From: Bordetella genomosp. 5 | GTDB taxonomy: Bacteria; Pseudomonadota; Gammaproteobacteria; Burkholderiales; Burkholderiaceae_B | Assembly (NCBI RefSeq): GCF_002261475.1 | Contig: NZ_NEVN01000007.1 | Coordinates: forward strand, 248,001 to 312,000 | Direction of reading: 5' to 3' | Length of the DNA: 64,000 bases | Part shown: positions 1-8,173 of the stretch, piece by piece | How the letters are laid out: each line of letters starts with the position of its first letter | Numbering within the stretch: position 1 is the first letter of the stretch | Notes under the pieces: model-generated | Databases searched by the model: none | Told to the model about the DNA's origin: nothing | Seen by the model: only the letters and a program-made list of their open reading frames with translations | Program-made: the position numbers and the translations under genes

Positions 1-732
1 GCGGTGGGCATCGAAACCCGCGGAGATCAGCACCAGCTGGGGCCGGTGCGCCTCCAGGCGCGGCAGCCAGGTGTCGCGCACGATGTCGCGCACCGCCGCG
101 CCGGCGGTGTAGGCGTCCACCGGCACGTTGACCATGTTGTCGGCCGGATGATCCGTCCCGCTATTGGGAAAAAACGGATGCTGGAAAAAGCTGCACATCA
201 GCACGCGCTCGTCGCCGGCGAAAATCTCTTCGGTGCCGTTGCCGTGATGCACGTCGAAATCCACGACCGCCACCCGCTCGAGCGTGTGGAATGCGAGGGC
301 ATGCGCCGCCGCGATCGCCACATTGTTCAGAAAGCAGAATCCCATGGCCCGCGCCGACTCGGCGTGGTGCCCGGGCGGGCGGACCGCGCAGAACGCCGTG
401 CTCGCCTCGCCGCCCATCACCGCGTCGACCGCCGCCACCCCTGCCCCGGCGGCATGCAGCGCCGCCTCGTAGGTGTACGGATTCATCAGGGTATCGGGAT
501 CGATCGTGGCGTAGCCCACGTCGGGCTGGCGCGCGCGCAGGTTATCCAGATAGGCCACGGTGTGGACGCGCAGGATGTCGGCGCGCGAGGCTTCGGGCGC
601 CTGCCGCTCGTTGACGTAAGGCGCCAGCCCGCTGGCCAGCAGCTGGTCGGAAATGGCATCCAGCCTCTGTGGGCTCTCGGGGTGCCAGCTGCCCATTTCA
701 TGCATGCGGCATGAGGGGTGGGTAAGATACAT
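1..732 (-). CDS. Histone deacetylase family protein (3' end outside window)
   Basis: Zinc-dependent amidohydrolase of the histone deacetylase/acetylpolyamine amidohydrolase superfamily; it presumably deacetylates a small molecule or protein lysine in the cytoplasm. The 244 visible codons contain the family motifs PPGHHAES (active-site histidine pair) and DFDVHHGNGT (zinc ligands), plus the N-terminal HPESPQRL segment. The start at 732 is chosen because GGAG lies six bases upstream; an in-frame ATG at 741 has no Shine-Dalgarno sequence. The gene runs off the window edge, so roughly the C-terminal quarter to third is missing. It is divergent from mltB, with only 19 bases between the two start codons. 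The exact substrate cannot be read from sequence. Confidence 0.93.
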   Translation of the reverse strand, partial: MYLTHPSCRMHEMGSWHPESPQRLDAISDQLLASGLAPYVNERQAPEASRADILRVHTVAYLDNLRARQPDVGYATIDPDTLMNPYTYEAALHAAGAGVAAVDAVMGGEASTAFCAVRPPGHHAESARAMGFCFLNNVAIAAAHALAFHTLERVAVVDFDVHHGNGTEEIFAGDERVLMCSFFQHPFFPNSGTDHPADNMVNVPVDAYTAGAAVRDIVRDTWLPRLEAHRPQLVLISAGFDAHR

Positions 733-751
733 GGTCTCCATAAGGAAGATT

Positions 752-1960
752 ATGTTCATCAGTGGTCGTTTCCTGCAAATCACCGCGCTAGCCGCCGCCC
801 TCGCCACCTCCCTCGCCGGGTGCGCCACCCGCGCGCCCCAGGCCGCTCCCGCCGCGGCCGCCGCCCCCGAAATCGCCCCCGCGGCCGCCCGTGGCACGCC
901 TGGCGCGGTTCGGATCGGTCCGACCGAACCGCCCGCCGAGCCCTCCGCCACGCTGGATCCGAGCGGCAAGCTGCGCCCCGAGGTGCGCGCTTTCGGCGAA
1001 CAGCTCGCGCGCGACCGCAGCCTGCCGCTGAATCAGGTGCTCACCACGCTGGAGTCGTCCCGCTATAACGCCACGGTCTCGCGTCTGATCGCGCCCTCGC
1101 CGCCGGGCAAGAAGGTATGGCGCAGCTGGAACACCTATCGCGCACGGTTCATCGAGCCCAAGCGCATCGGTTGGGGCGTGGACTTCTGGCAGGCCAATGC
1201 CCCCCTCCTCGACCGCGCGGCGCAGCAGTACGGCGTGCCGGCGTCGATCATCGCGGCCATCATCGGCGTGGAGACGCTCTACGGCCGCAATATGGGCAAT
1301 TTCCGCGTGCTGGACGCGCTGGCGACCCTGGCCTTCGACTACCCGGATCCCGCCAAGCCCGAGCGCGCCGAGATGTTCCGCGGCCAGCTGGCCGACTTCA
1401 TCACGCTGTCGTATCAGGGCAAGCTCGAAATCGACGCCGTGGGCTCATTCGCGGGCGCCATCGGCATGCCGCAGTTCATGCCCGGCTCGATCGCGCGCTA
1501 TGCCGTCGACGGCGACGGCGATGGCCACATCCACCTCGAGAGCAGCGTCGAAGACGCCGTGATGTCGGTGGGCAATTTCCTGGTGCAGCACGGCTGGCAG
1601 CGCGGCCTGCCGGTGTTCGCGCCCGTTACCCTGCCGGCCGATCCCGCGCCGCTGGTGGCGGGCGGCCTGCAACCCACGCTCGACTGGCCCGCCCTGCAGC
1701 GCGCGGGCGCGCGTCTGGCGCCGGGTGCCGCGCCTGCCAGCTGGCAGACGCATCCGCTGGGTGTGATCGACCTCGCCGAAGAAATGCGCGGCACGGCGGT
1801 CTATCGCACCTCCACGCCCAATTTCTTTGCCCTTACCCACTACAACCGCAGCTACTTCTACGCCACGGCGGTCGCCGACCTCGCGGCCGAGCTGCAAAGC
1901 CGCATGAACCGCCAGGCCGCGGCCGGCACGGCCGCGCCGGGCACGACGAAGCGCAATTAG
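752..1960 (+). CDS. mltB: Membrane-bound lytic murein transglycosylase B
   Basis: Cleaves the MurNAc-GlcNAc bond of peptidoglycan to form 1,6-anhydromuropeptides, acting as a lipoprotein facing the periplasm. The 402-residue product has a lipoprotein signal peptide with lipobox LAGC (Cys24), an Ala/Pro-rich linker to about residue 75, and an SLT_2 domain. The segment IIGVETLYG carries the predicted catalytic glutamate (Glu174), and GAIGMPQFMPGS is typical of MltB. The start at 752 has AAGGAAG three bases upstream and gives a proper signal peptide; longer in-frame starts do not. The stop codon overlaps that of convergent cysM. Confidence 0.95.
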   Translation: MFISGRFLQITALAAALATSLAGCATRAPQAAPAAAAAPEIAPAAARGTPGAVRIGPTEPPAEPSATLDPSGKLRPEVRAFGEQLARDRSLPLNQVLTTLESSRYNATVSRLIAPSPPGKKVWRSWNTYRARFIEPKRIGWGVDFWQANAPLLDRAAQQYGVPASIIAAIIGVETLYGRNMGNFRVLDALATLAFDYPDPAKPERAEMFRGQLADFITLSYQGKLEIDAVGSFAGAIGMPQFMPGSIARYAVDGDGDGHIHLESSVEDAVMSVGNFLVQHGWQRGLPVFAPVTLPADPAPLVAGGLQPTLDWPALQRAGARLAPGAAPASWQTHPLGVIDLAEEMRGTAVYRTSTPNFFALTHYNRSYFYATAVADLAAELQSRMNRQAAAGTAAPGTTKRN

Positions 1961-2868
1961 TTGAACACGCCGGTCGACAGATACCGGTCACCCCGGTCGC
2001 AGACGATGAACACGATGGTGGCGTTCTCGACGCGCTCGGCGACGCGCAGCGCGCCGACCAGCGCGCCGGCCGACGAAATGCCGGCGAAGATGCCTTCTTC
2101 GGCGGCCAGCCGGCGGGCCATCTGCTCGGCATCGGCCTGCACGATCGACTCGTACGCGTCGACCAGGCTGCGATCGAAAATCTTGGGCAGGTAGGCTTCG
2201 GGCCACTTGCGGATGCCCGGGATCGACGAGCCTTCGGCGGGCTGCGCACCGACCACCTGCACGGCGGGGTTGCGCGACTTGAGGTAGGTGGACACACCCA
2301 TGATCGTGCCGGTGGTGCCCATGGCGCTCACGAAGTGGGTGATGCGGCCGCCGGTCTGGGTCCAGATCTCGGGACCGGTACCTTCGATGTGGGCGCGCGG
2401 GTTGTCCGGGTTGGCAAACTGATCGAGCACCTTGCCCTTGCCTTCGGCCTGCATCGCCATGGCCAGGTCCCGGGCGTATTCCATGCCGCCCTTGTCGGCC
2501 GGGGTCAGGATCAACTTTGCGCCGTAGGCGGTCATGGCGGCGCGGCGCTCGACCGAGAGGTTGTCGGGCATGATCAGGATCATGCGATAGCCGCGCATCG
2601 CCGCCGTCATGGCGAGCGCGATGCCGGTGTTGCCGCTCGTGGCCTCGATCAGCGTGTCGCCCGGCGCGATCTCGCCGCGCTCCTCGGCGCGCAGGATCAT
2701 CGACAGGGCAGGACGATCCTTGACGGAACCCGCGGGGTTGTTGCCTTCCAGCTTGGCCAGGATCACATTGCCACGCGCCTCGCCGGCCGAGCCGGGGATG
2801 CGCTGCAGGCGGACCAGCGGCGTGTTGCCGACGGTCTGTTCGATGGTGGGATAGGTGACTTTGCTCAT
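1957..2868 (-). CDS. cysM: Cysteine synthase B (O-acetylserine sulfhydrylase B)
   Basis: PLP-dependent enzyme making L-cysteine from O-acetylserine and sulfide or thiosulfate in the cytoplasm. The 303-residue product has the family's usual length. It begins with TIEQTVGNTPLVRL, carries NPAGSVKDR with the PLP lysine (Lys50) and the substrate-binding loop EATSGNTGIA. The shorter CysM-type C-terminus (no long extension as in CysK) and VERRAAMTAYGA support cysM rather than cysK. An open frame continues upstream of 2868 through the repeat array but has no coding character, so the start at MSKVTYPTIEQ is used. Confidence 0.95.
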   Translation of the reverse strand: MSKVTYPTIEQTVGNTPLVRLQRIPGSAGEARGNVILAKLEGNNPAGSVKDRPALSMILRAEERGEIAPGDTLIEATSGNTGIALAMTAAMRGYRMILIMPDNLSVERRAAMTAYGAKLILTPADKGGMEYARDLAMAMQAEGKGKVLDQFANPDNPRAHIEGTGPEIWTQTGGRITHFVSAMGTTGTIMGVSTYLKSRNPAVQVVGAQPAEGSSIPGIRKWPEAYLPKIFDRSLVDAYESIVQADAEQMARRLAAEEGIFAGISSAGALVGALRVAERVENATIVFIVCDRGDRYLSTGVFN

Positions 2869-2990
2869 CGGCTGATCATACCCGCGCGGACGGCGGCGGG
2901 GGCGAAAGCCCCGAATGGGCTCAGGGCCTCCACGACAGGCGGCCGTCAGGTGCGTCGGGACCGGGCCGCTGGCACGGCGCCCGGCAAGCC

Positions 2991-3170
2991 CCTCGGGCAG
3001 TGGTGGCGACAGGGAGTGGCGGGGGCCACCGGCAGTGGCGGCCCCAGGCAGGGACGCGGGCCACCGGCAGTGGCGGCCCCAGGCAGGGACGGAGGCCACC
3101 GGCAGTGGCGGCCGCAGGCGTGGTGGGTGCCACGGGCAGTGGAAGCGGTCGCAGGCAGGGGCGGCGGCCA
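2991..3170. repeat. 35-bp tandem repeat array, about five copies
   Basis: The 347-bp gap between cysM and the ComEA-like gene holds units beginning near 2991, 3026, 3061, 3096 and 3130, each built on the core CCACCGGCAGTGGCGG followed by CCCAGGCAGGGAC. The middle copies are almost identical and the outer ones are degenerate. The period (35, once 34) is not a multiple of three, so no reading frame survives it. It lies upstream of cysM and downstream of the ComEA-like gene, so it would be transcribed in any read-through. I see no gene here. It is not a CRISPR array because there are no unique spacers. Confidence 0.85.
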
Positions 3171-3215
3171 CGGATACCTGTGCGCTGCCGTACCGCCCTG
3201 CCCGAGCCCTCGGGC

Positions 3216-3824
3216 TCAACGGCCCGCCGCCGCGCCGGACTGGGACCGGCCACGGCCGGCCGGCGCCGCCGTGCCGCCCTCCTTGCCCGGCTGCGGGGCA
3301 CCGGCGGAGCTCGCCCCCGCGGCGGGCGGCGAAGCCGCGGGCGCCGCACTGGCACGAGAGGCGCCCTGCTCCGCACCCGCGGACAGGCCGGCCTCGCGCA
3401 GCGACTGCAGCGTCTTCTCGCCGATGCCACGCACGCGCTCGCGCAACGCGTCGAGCGTGGCGAACGGACCATTGCGATCCCGTTCGGTCAGGATGCGCTG
3501 CGCCATGCTGGGACCGATACCGCGCAGGGTTTGCAGCTGGGAGGCGTCGGCCCGATTGACGTCGAGCGCGCGAGCATTACCGGAGGGCAGCGCCAGACCG
3601 CCCATCAACGCCACGCCGAGCAGCGCAGCCCGCGCACGGCCACCCAGCGCGAGCCACGCGCGGCTCGCGGCGCGGCCGGACGGCACGGCGGGTGGCACGG
3701 AAGACGACGGCGCGACGCGACTCGGCGGCGCCGGTCGACGATGCGTCGGGCGGATCGGCGCGGCGGATGTGCGGGAATGAAAGCCGTGAAAGACGGGGAA
3801 ATGGAAAGACGTCGGGCGGGACAT
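3216..3824 (-). CDS. ComEA-like helix-hairpin-helix DNA-binding protein
   Basis: A 202-residue protein with a helix-hairpin-helix pair: LDVNRADASQLQTLRGIG, then LRERVRGIGEKTLQSL, the signature of ComEA-type competence proteins that bind incoming DNA in the periplasm. An Arg/Pro-rich N-terminus of about 60 residues precedes a hydrophobic stretch (about residues 64-86) that may be an export or anchor segment. The C-terminal 60 residues are Ala/Gly/Ser/Pro-rich and low in complexity. AGGAG seven bases before 3824 supports that start, although it makes the signal-like segment unusually internal. No other competence genes are nearby. A role in DNA uptake is inferred from family only. Confidence 0.8.
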   Translation of the reverse strand: MSRPTSFHFPVFHGFHSRTSAAPIRPTHRRPAPPSRVAPSSSVPPAVPSGRAASRAWLALGGRARAALLGVALMGGLALPSGNARALDVNRADASQLQTLRGIGPSMAQRILTERDRNGPFATLDALRERVRGIGEKTLQSLREAGLSAGAEQGASRASAAPAASPPAAGASSAGAPQPGKEGGTAAPAGRGRSQSGAAAGR

Positions 3825-3919
3825 GGCAGGCTCCTGGGAAGGATGACGGCCGATACGGCCGCCACGACCTCATGGTCGGCCCGCGCGGCCCCGCGTGCAC
3901 GGGGAGTGCACGCGATTGC

Positions 3920-3940
3920 CCCTGCGGAAGCCCCGCAGGG
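3920..3940. other. Hairpin between hldD and the ComEA-like gene
   Basis: An 8-bp perfect stem (CCCTGCGG / CCGCAGGG) with a 5-base loop lies in the 221-bp gap downstream of hldD on the minus strand. No T-run follows on either strand, so it is not a canonical intrinsic terminator, but it could help end the heptose operon transcript. Nothing else is recognised in the gap. Confidence 0.35.
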
Positions 3941-4045
3941 TGGGCGCGACACCCGCCCTGCGATTGGCCATCATCGACTTGCCGTCCGCGACTAGCCGTC
4001 CGCGACTGGCCCTCCCGCCTCTCCGACCGCGACTCGCCTTCTGCC

Positions 4046-5035
4046 TCAGCCCTGCGAACGCCAGTAGCGGACGTATTCCGTCACGCCGGTCTGGACGTCC
4101 CGCATGGGAGCGACGAAACCCGTTGCGCGCAGGTTGTCGACGTTGGCCTGCGTGAAGCTCTGATAGCGCCCCTTCAGATCGTCGGGGAACGGCACATAGC
4201 GGATCAGGCCCTGCTCGACCTGCTGCGCCAGCGTGAGGGCCGCCTCGCCGCGTTCGGCGCGCAGCGCGTTGACTACCGCATGCGCGATGTCGTTGAAGGG
4301 CTGCGCCCGGCCGGTGCCGCAATTGAACACGCCGGAAATCTGCGGATGATCGAGGAAGTGCAGGTTCACGGCCACGACATCCTCGACCGAGATGAAGTCG
4401 CGGCTCTGACCGCCGTCGGCCCAGCCGTCCCAGCCGCCGAACAGGCGCACATGTCCTTCGGCCAGGAACTGGTTCATGTTGTGGAATGCCACCGAGGCCA
4501 TGCGGCCCTTGTGCTGCTCGTGCGGACCGTAGACGTTGAAATAACGCAGGCCCACGACCTGCGCCGTGAGGCGGTCCATGCGGGTGCGCAGCACCTGATC
4601 GAACAACAGCTTGGAGTAGCCGTAGACGTTGAGCGGCTTTTCGTTGGCCGGCTCTTCGACATACACCGACGAGCCGCCATAGACCGCGGCCGACGAGGCG
4701 TACAGGAACGGCACGCGCTGCGCCTGGCAGTACTCGAACAACTCCAGCGTGACGCGGTAGTTGTTGTCCATCATGTAGCGGCCGTTGCGCTCGGTCGTGT
4801 CGGAACACGCGCCCTGATGAAACACGGCGCGCAGCTTGGGCAGACGCCCTTCGCGCACGCGCTCGCGGAAGTCATCGTGGCCGATGTAATCGGCGATGCG
4901 GCAATCGACCAGATTGCGGAATTTGTCGCCGTCGGTCAGATCGTCGACGACGATCACGTCGTTGATGCCCCGGCGGTTCAGGCCGCGCACGAGGTTGCTG
5001 CCGATAAAGCCGGCGGCGCCAGTAACCACGATCAT
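4046..5035 (-). CDS. hldD: ADP-L-glycero-D-manno-heptose 6-epimerase
   Basis: Last step of ADP-heptose synthesis for the LPS inner core, epimerising ADP-D,D-heptose to ADP-L,D-heptose. The 329-residue product is an extended short-chain dehydrogenase with the NAD(P)-binding [10 protein letters not shown] at the very N-terminus, DDLTDGDKF, and the catalytic YGYSK. Length and sequence match HldD (RfaD). The start overlaps the stop of rfaE1 by four bases (ATGA), so the two are translationally coupled. Confidence 0.96.
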   Translation of the reverse strand: MIVVTGAAGFIGSNLVRGLNRRGINDVIVVDDLTDGDKFRNLVDCRIADYIGHDDFRERVREGRLPKLRAVFHQGACSDTTERNGRYMMDNNYRVTLELFEYCQAQRVPFLYASSAAVYGGSSVYVEEPANEKPLNVYGYSKLLFDQVLRTRMDRLTAQVVGLRYFNVYGPHEQHKGRMASVAFHNMNQFLAEGHVRLFGGWDGWADGGQSRDFISVEDVVAVNLHFLDHPQISGVFNCGTGRAQPFNDIAHAVVNALRAERGEAALTLAQQVEQGLIRYVPFPDDLKGRYQSFTQANVDNLRATGFVAPMRDVQTGVTEYVRYWRSQG

Positions 5036-5973
5036 GGTGTCTCTCCTGCAAGTTCGGCGGCCGTCACCACCGAGGTACCGAGTTTGCCGACCACGATGCC
5101 GCCGGCACGATTGGCCCAGCCCATCGCGTCGGCCCAGGGCAGGCCCGCGGCGCGCATGACGGCCAGGGTGGCCAGCACGGTATCGCCCGCGCCGGACACG
5201 TCGAAAACCTCATGAGCCTGTGCGTCCACATGCTCGCGGCCTTCCTGGGTGAAGAGGGTCATGCCCTGCTCCGAACGCGTGACCAGCAGCGCGTCGAGAT
5301 CGAGCTCGCCGCGCAGGCGCTGCGCGCGCTCGGTGAGCTGGGCCTCGGTCGTCCAGCGGCCCACGGCCTGCTGCATCTCGGAACGATTGGGCGTGACCAG
5401 GGCCGCGCCGCGATAACGCGTGTAGTCGTCGCCCTTGGGATCGACCAGCACCGGGATGCCCGCGGCACGCGCCATGGAAATCAGATGCCCGACACGCTCC
5501 AGCGTACCCTTGGCGTAGTCGGACAGAATGACGATGTCGTGCCGGCCGAGCTGACGCGCGAACGCGGACTCGACGCGGTCCAGCGCGGCGGCGTCGGGTT
5601 GTTCTTCGAAGTCGACACGCAGCAACTGCTGCTGGCGGCCCAGCACGCGCATCTTGAGCGTGGTGTGACGCTGCGGATCGCGGACCAGCTCGGCCTGGAC
5701 GCCATCGGCGCCCGCCAGGGCCTGGATGCTCGCGCCGGCTTCGTCGTCGCCGATCACGCCGATCAAGGTGACCTGAGCGCCGAGCGCGGCGATGTTGCGC
5801 GCCACGTTGGCCGCGCCGCCGAGACGGTCTTCGCGGCGCGCCACGCGCACCACGGGCACGGGCGCCTCGGGCGAGATGCGGTCGACCTCGCCGAACCAAT
5901 ACCGGTCGAGCATCACGTCGCCCACGACCAGGATGCGGGCCCCGGCGACTTTATCGGAGGGAAAACGATTCAT
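5032..5973 (-). CDS. rfaE1: D-glycero-beta-D-manno-heptose-7-phosphate kinase
   Basis: Phosphorylates heptose-7-phosphate at position 1 in ADP-heptose synthesis. The 313-residue product is a ribokinase-fold enzyme with [17 protein letters not shown] near the start and the catalytic anion-hole motif [10 protein letters not shown] near the end. It equals only the first domain of E. coli HldE; the nucleotidyltransferase half is absent here and must be encoded elsewhere, as is usual in Burkholderiales. The start at 5973 overlaps the lapB stop by four bases. Longer upstream starts lie inside lapB and are discounted. Confidence 0.94.
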   Translation of the reverse strand: MNRFPSDKVAGARILVVGDVMLDRYWFGEVDRISPEAPVPVVRVARREDRLGGAANVARNIAALGAQVTLIGVIGDDEAGASIQALAGADGVQAELVRDPQRHTTLKMRVLGRQQQLLRVDFEEQPDAAALDRVESAFARQLGRHDIVILSDYAKGTLERVGHLISMARAAGIPVLVDPKGDDYTRYRGAALVTPNRSEMQQAVGRWTTEAQLTERAQRLRGELDLDALLVTRSEQGMTLFTQEGREHVDAQAHEVFDVSGAGDTVLATLAVMRAAGLPWADAMGWANRAGGIVVGKLGTSVVTAAELAGETP

Positions 5974-7190
5974 TCGGACTCTTCCAGACGACGCGGCGCG
6001 TAGGTCTCCCAGGCATTGCAGCCGGGGCACTGCCAGTAGAAGCGCCGCGCCTGAAAGCCGCAGTTGCGGCAGGCATAACGGTCGAGACGCTGCGTGTGCT
6101 TGTGGATCAGGCTGCGCAGCAGGGTGAGATCCGCGCCGGGCACGGGGCTCTCTTCGCCCGCGCCGGCCGGGCTGGCCAGCTCGGCCTCGAGGAGGCGATC
6201 CAGGCCCAGCAGCGAGGGGTGATGGCGCAGCGCATTGCGGGCGAATGCCCAAGCCGTCGCGCTGCCCTGCTGCACACGCAGCTCGCGAAACACCACGTTG
6301 AACAGATCGAGCGAGGCATGGCGCTCGTATTGCTTGTGCAGCAGCTCCAGGCCCACGGCGGGCTGGCCCGCCTGACGATAATTGTTGAGCAGCGTCTCGG
6401 CGACCAGGCCCGCGAACTCGGGCGCGTCGCTCAGCACCGACTCGAGATGCAGGCGCTCGCTCTTGGTGTCCTGGGTGGCGGCCGCGAGGCGCGCGCGCAG
6501 CATCGCGGTGCGCACCTTGGAGGCTTTGCTCAGGCCACCGCTCTTGCCGGCCAGCTCGGCGGCGTGGTCGGCGGCGTCGAGGGCCGTCTGTGCCGCCTCG
6601 ATGGCGGGCGGCTTGGCCGACAGCGCCGTGTGGGCCTCTTCGCAGTAGTAATGCACGATCTGCGGCACCGGTTCATCGACCAGGCCATGCAGCGTCTTGA
6701 CGGCCTCGATGGCGCGCGGCCAATCGTGCTCGGACTCGTAGATGCGGATCAGCGAGCGCAGCGCCGGCAGCGCGTAACGCGTGTCTTTGAGCGATTCGAA
6801 CGTGGCCTCGGCACGATCCAGCATGCCGGCCTTGAGAAAGTCCTGGGCCAGCTCGTGCTGCGCGTGTTCGCGCTCGGCTGCGGGCAAGTCGGACCGCGCC
6901 AGCAGGCTCTGGTGCACGCGGATCGCGCGCTCCATCTCGCCACGGCGCCGGAACAGGCTGCCGAGCGCGAAGTGCAGTTCGGTGGTTTCGGGGTCGAGCT
7001 TGGCCACTTCGACGAACGCGTCGATGGCGCGATCGGGCTGCTCGTTGAGCAGAAAATTCAGGCCCCGAAAGTACGAGTCGGGCAGCGTGCGCGTCTCGCG
7101 CAGCATTTGGCGGAAGTCAAACCGCGCCGCCAGCCATCCCAGGGCAAACAGCACGGGCACGAAAATGAGCCACCAAGGTTCAAAATCCAC
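5970..7190 (-). CDS. lapB: LPS assembly/regulation protein LapB (YciM)
   Basis: Inner-membrane TPR protein that in enterobacteria brings LpxC to FtsH for degradation and so sets LPS synthesis. The 406-residue product has one N-terminal membrane segment (WWLIFVPVLFALGWLAARF), a string of TPRs from about residue 35 to 350, and a C-terminal rubredoxin-like metal site with two CxxC pairs (CRNC and CPGC). The start is GTG at 7190, preserving the conserved MDFEPWW beginning; no strong Shine-Dalgarno is seen. It is followed by the heptose genes with a 4-base overlap, linking LPS control and LPS core synthesis. Confidence 0.95.
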   Translation of the reverse strand: MDFEPWWLIFVPVLFALGWLAARFDFRQMLRETRTLPDSYFRGLNFLLNEQPDRAIDAFVEVAKLDPETTELHFALGSLFRRRGEMERAIRVHQSLLARSDLPAAEREHAQHELAQDFLKAGMLDRAEATFESLKDTRYALPALRSLIRIYESEHDWPRAIEAVKTLHGLVDEPVPQIVHYYCEEAHTALSAKPPAIEAAQTALDAADHAAELAGKSGGLSKASKVRTAMLRARLAAATQDTKSERLHLESVLSDAPEFAGLVAETLLNNYRQAGQPAVGLELLHKQYERHASLDLFNVVFRELRVQQGSATAWAFARNALRHHPSLLGLDRLLEAELASPAGAGEESPVPGADLTLLRSLIHKHTQRLDRYACRNCGFQARRFYWQCPGCNAWETYAPRRLEESE

Positions 7191-7224
7191 AGTGTGGGCA
7201 CTCGCAGGGTTGCATAAATAACAA

Positions 7225-7255
7225 CGATACCGTCAGCCTGGCGGAGACGGTATCG
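7225..7255 (-). other. Perfect 10-bp hairpin between lapA and lapB
   Basis: CGATACCGTC at 7225-7234 pairs exactly with GACGGTATCG at 7246-7255 around an 11-base loop. On the minus strand it follows lapA and sits 34 bases before the lapB GTG start, with a moderately T-rich stretch after it (GTTGTTATTTATG). It may be a weak terminator/attenuator separating lapA from lapB or an RNA-stability element. Confidence 0.5.
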
Positions 7256-7300
7256 AATAAATCAAGAAAAACGGCCGAACGCGGGATGAATGAACCCGGA

Positions 7301-7615
7301 TCAGAGCGGCGACATGGGCGCCACGGCTTCGGGCACCACGGGCTGCGGGGTGCCGTTGGCGGCGGCCTGCAGGCGCTCGACCTCGCGGCGCAGGCGCTGG
7401 GCCTCGCGGCGGCGGCGCATGGAGGCCGGAACGGTCAGCAACAGGCCGAACAAGGTACCGAGCACGAAGGTCACCAGCATCACCACGATGAGCGGCACGT
7501 CGTGCACCACGTAGTCGGCATAGAACTTCACGGCAACCGGGTCGGTGTTCTTGAGCGCGAACATCAACACCGCAACGAACACGAGCAATCGCAGTGCCCA
7601 GACAAGGTAGCGCAT
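7301..7615 (-). CDS. lapA: Lipopolysaccharide assembly protein A domain protein (DUF1049)
   Basis: A 104-residue inner-membrane partner of LapB. Two membrane segments are visible (about residues 4-22 and 40-62), separated by a short loop with the family motif ALKNTDPVAVKF, followed by an Arg/Glu-rich cytoplasmic coiled coil (about 66-88) and a Pro-rich tail. GGAG lies about nine bases before the start. It sits between ihfB, which ends in a strong terminator, and lapB, as in other Burkholderiales. Confidence 0.9.
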   Translation of the reverse strand: MRYLVWALRLLVFVAVLMFALKNTDPVAVKFYADYVVHDVPLIVVMLVTFVLGTLFGLLLTVPASMRRRREAQRLRREVERLQAAANGTPQPVVPEAVAPMSPL

Positions 7616-7730
7616 GACGCATGCTCCAAATAGAGAAACTCAACGCGGGTGATTGTAAGCGAGAAGCGTCCCCTGCTCCGCTTCGCCAGGCCGTGGCGTC
7701 GCAGCTCGCCTGAAATCCGGCGCGGGCGCC

Positions 7731-7766
7731 AAAAAACAAAGCCCCTCGATCACTCGAGGGGCTTTG
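7731..7766 (-). terminator. Intrinsic terminator after ihfB
   Basis: A 13-bp perfect stem (CAAAGCCCCTCGA at 7737-7749 with its complement at 7754-7766), 4-base loop, followed on the minus strand by six T. It ends the gyrA-to-ihfB transcription block 45 bases past the ihfB stop codon, so lapA needs its own promoter. Confidence 0.92.
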
Positions 7767-7810
7767 TGGGTCGAGACGACCGTGCAGCGCGCCGTACGCG
7801 CCCGCCTTGC

Positions 7811-8170
7811 TCAATGCATGGCGTGCAGGTCCAGCACGGACTGCAACGGGTCGGACGATCCATTGGAGGAATCGCCACCCTGTTCGCTACCAACCAGATC
7901 CACGCGTTCGCGCAATTCCTTGCCGGCCTTGAAGTGAGGCACCTGTTTACCAGGCACCAGCACCTGTTCACCCGACTTGGGATTGCGACCGACGCGGGGC
8001 GACCGCTGGGACAACGAGAAGCTGCCAAAACCGCGGATCTCGATGCGCTGACCCGAGGCCAGGGCCTGGGTCATCGCGTCGAGCATGGTCTTGACGGCGT
8101 AATCGGTGTCGCGGGCGGCCAGCTGGGGATAGCGGGCCGCCAGAGCGGCGATCAGCTCCGACTTGGTCAC
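7811..8170 (-). CDS. ihfB: Integration host factor subunit beta
   Basis: Sequence-specific DNA-bending protein that forms a heterodimer with IHF-alpha. The 119-residue product shows the DNABII family core: [10 protein letters not shown] at the start, [22 protein letters not shown] in the middle and the [13 protein letters not shown] end. About 25 extra residues, Ser/Gly-rich, extend beyond the usual C-terminus, as known in some betaproteobacteria. It begins with GTG at 8170, three bases after the rpsA stop, so it is the last gene of the rpsA transcript. Confidence 0.95.
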   Translation of the reverse strand: MTKSELIAALAARYPQLAARDTDYAVKTMLDAMTQALASGQRIEIRGFGSFSLSQRSPRVGRNPKSGEQVLVPGKQVPHFKAGKELRERVDLVGSEQGGDSSNGSSDPLQSVLDLHAMH

Positions 8171-8173
8171 GTA

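Noticed and set aside
2991-3170. CRISPR array
   Set aside because: The repeats are directly adjacent without unique spacers, and no cas gene is present.
1117-3780. A long plus-strand frame (887 codons) spanning mltB, cysM and the repeat array
   Set aside because: It is an out-of-frame shadow; its Arg/Gly/Ala-rich sequence has no domain and it crosses two well-supported genes.
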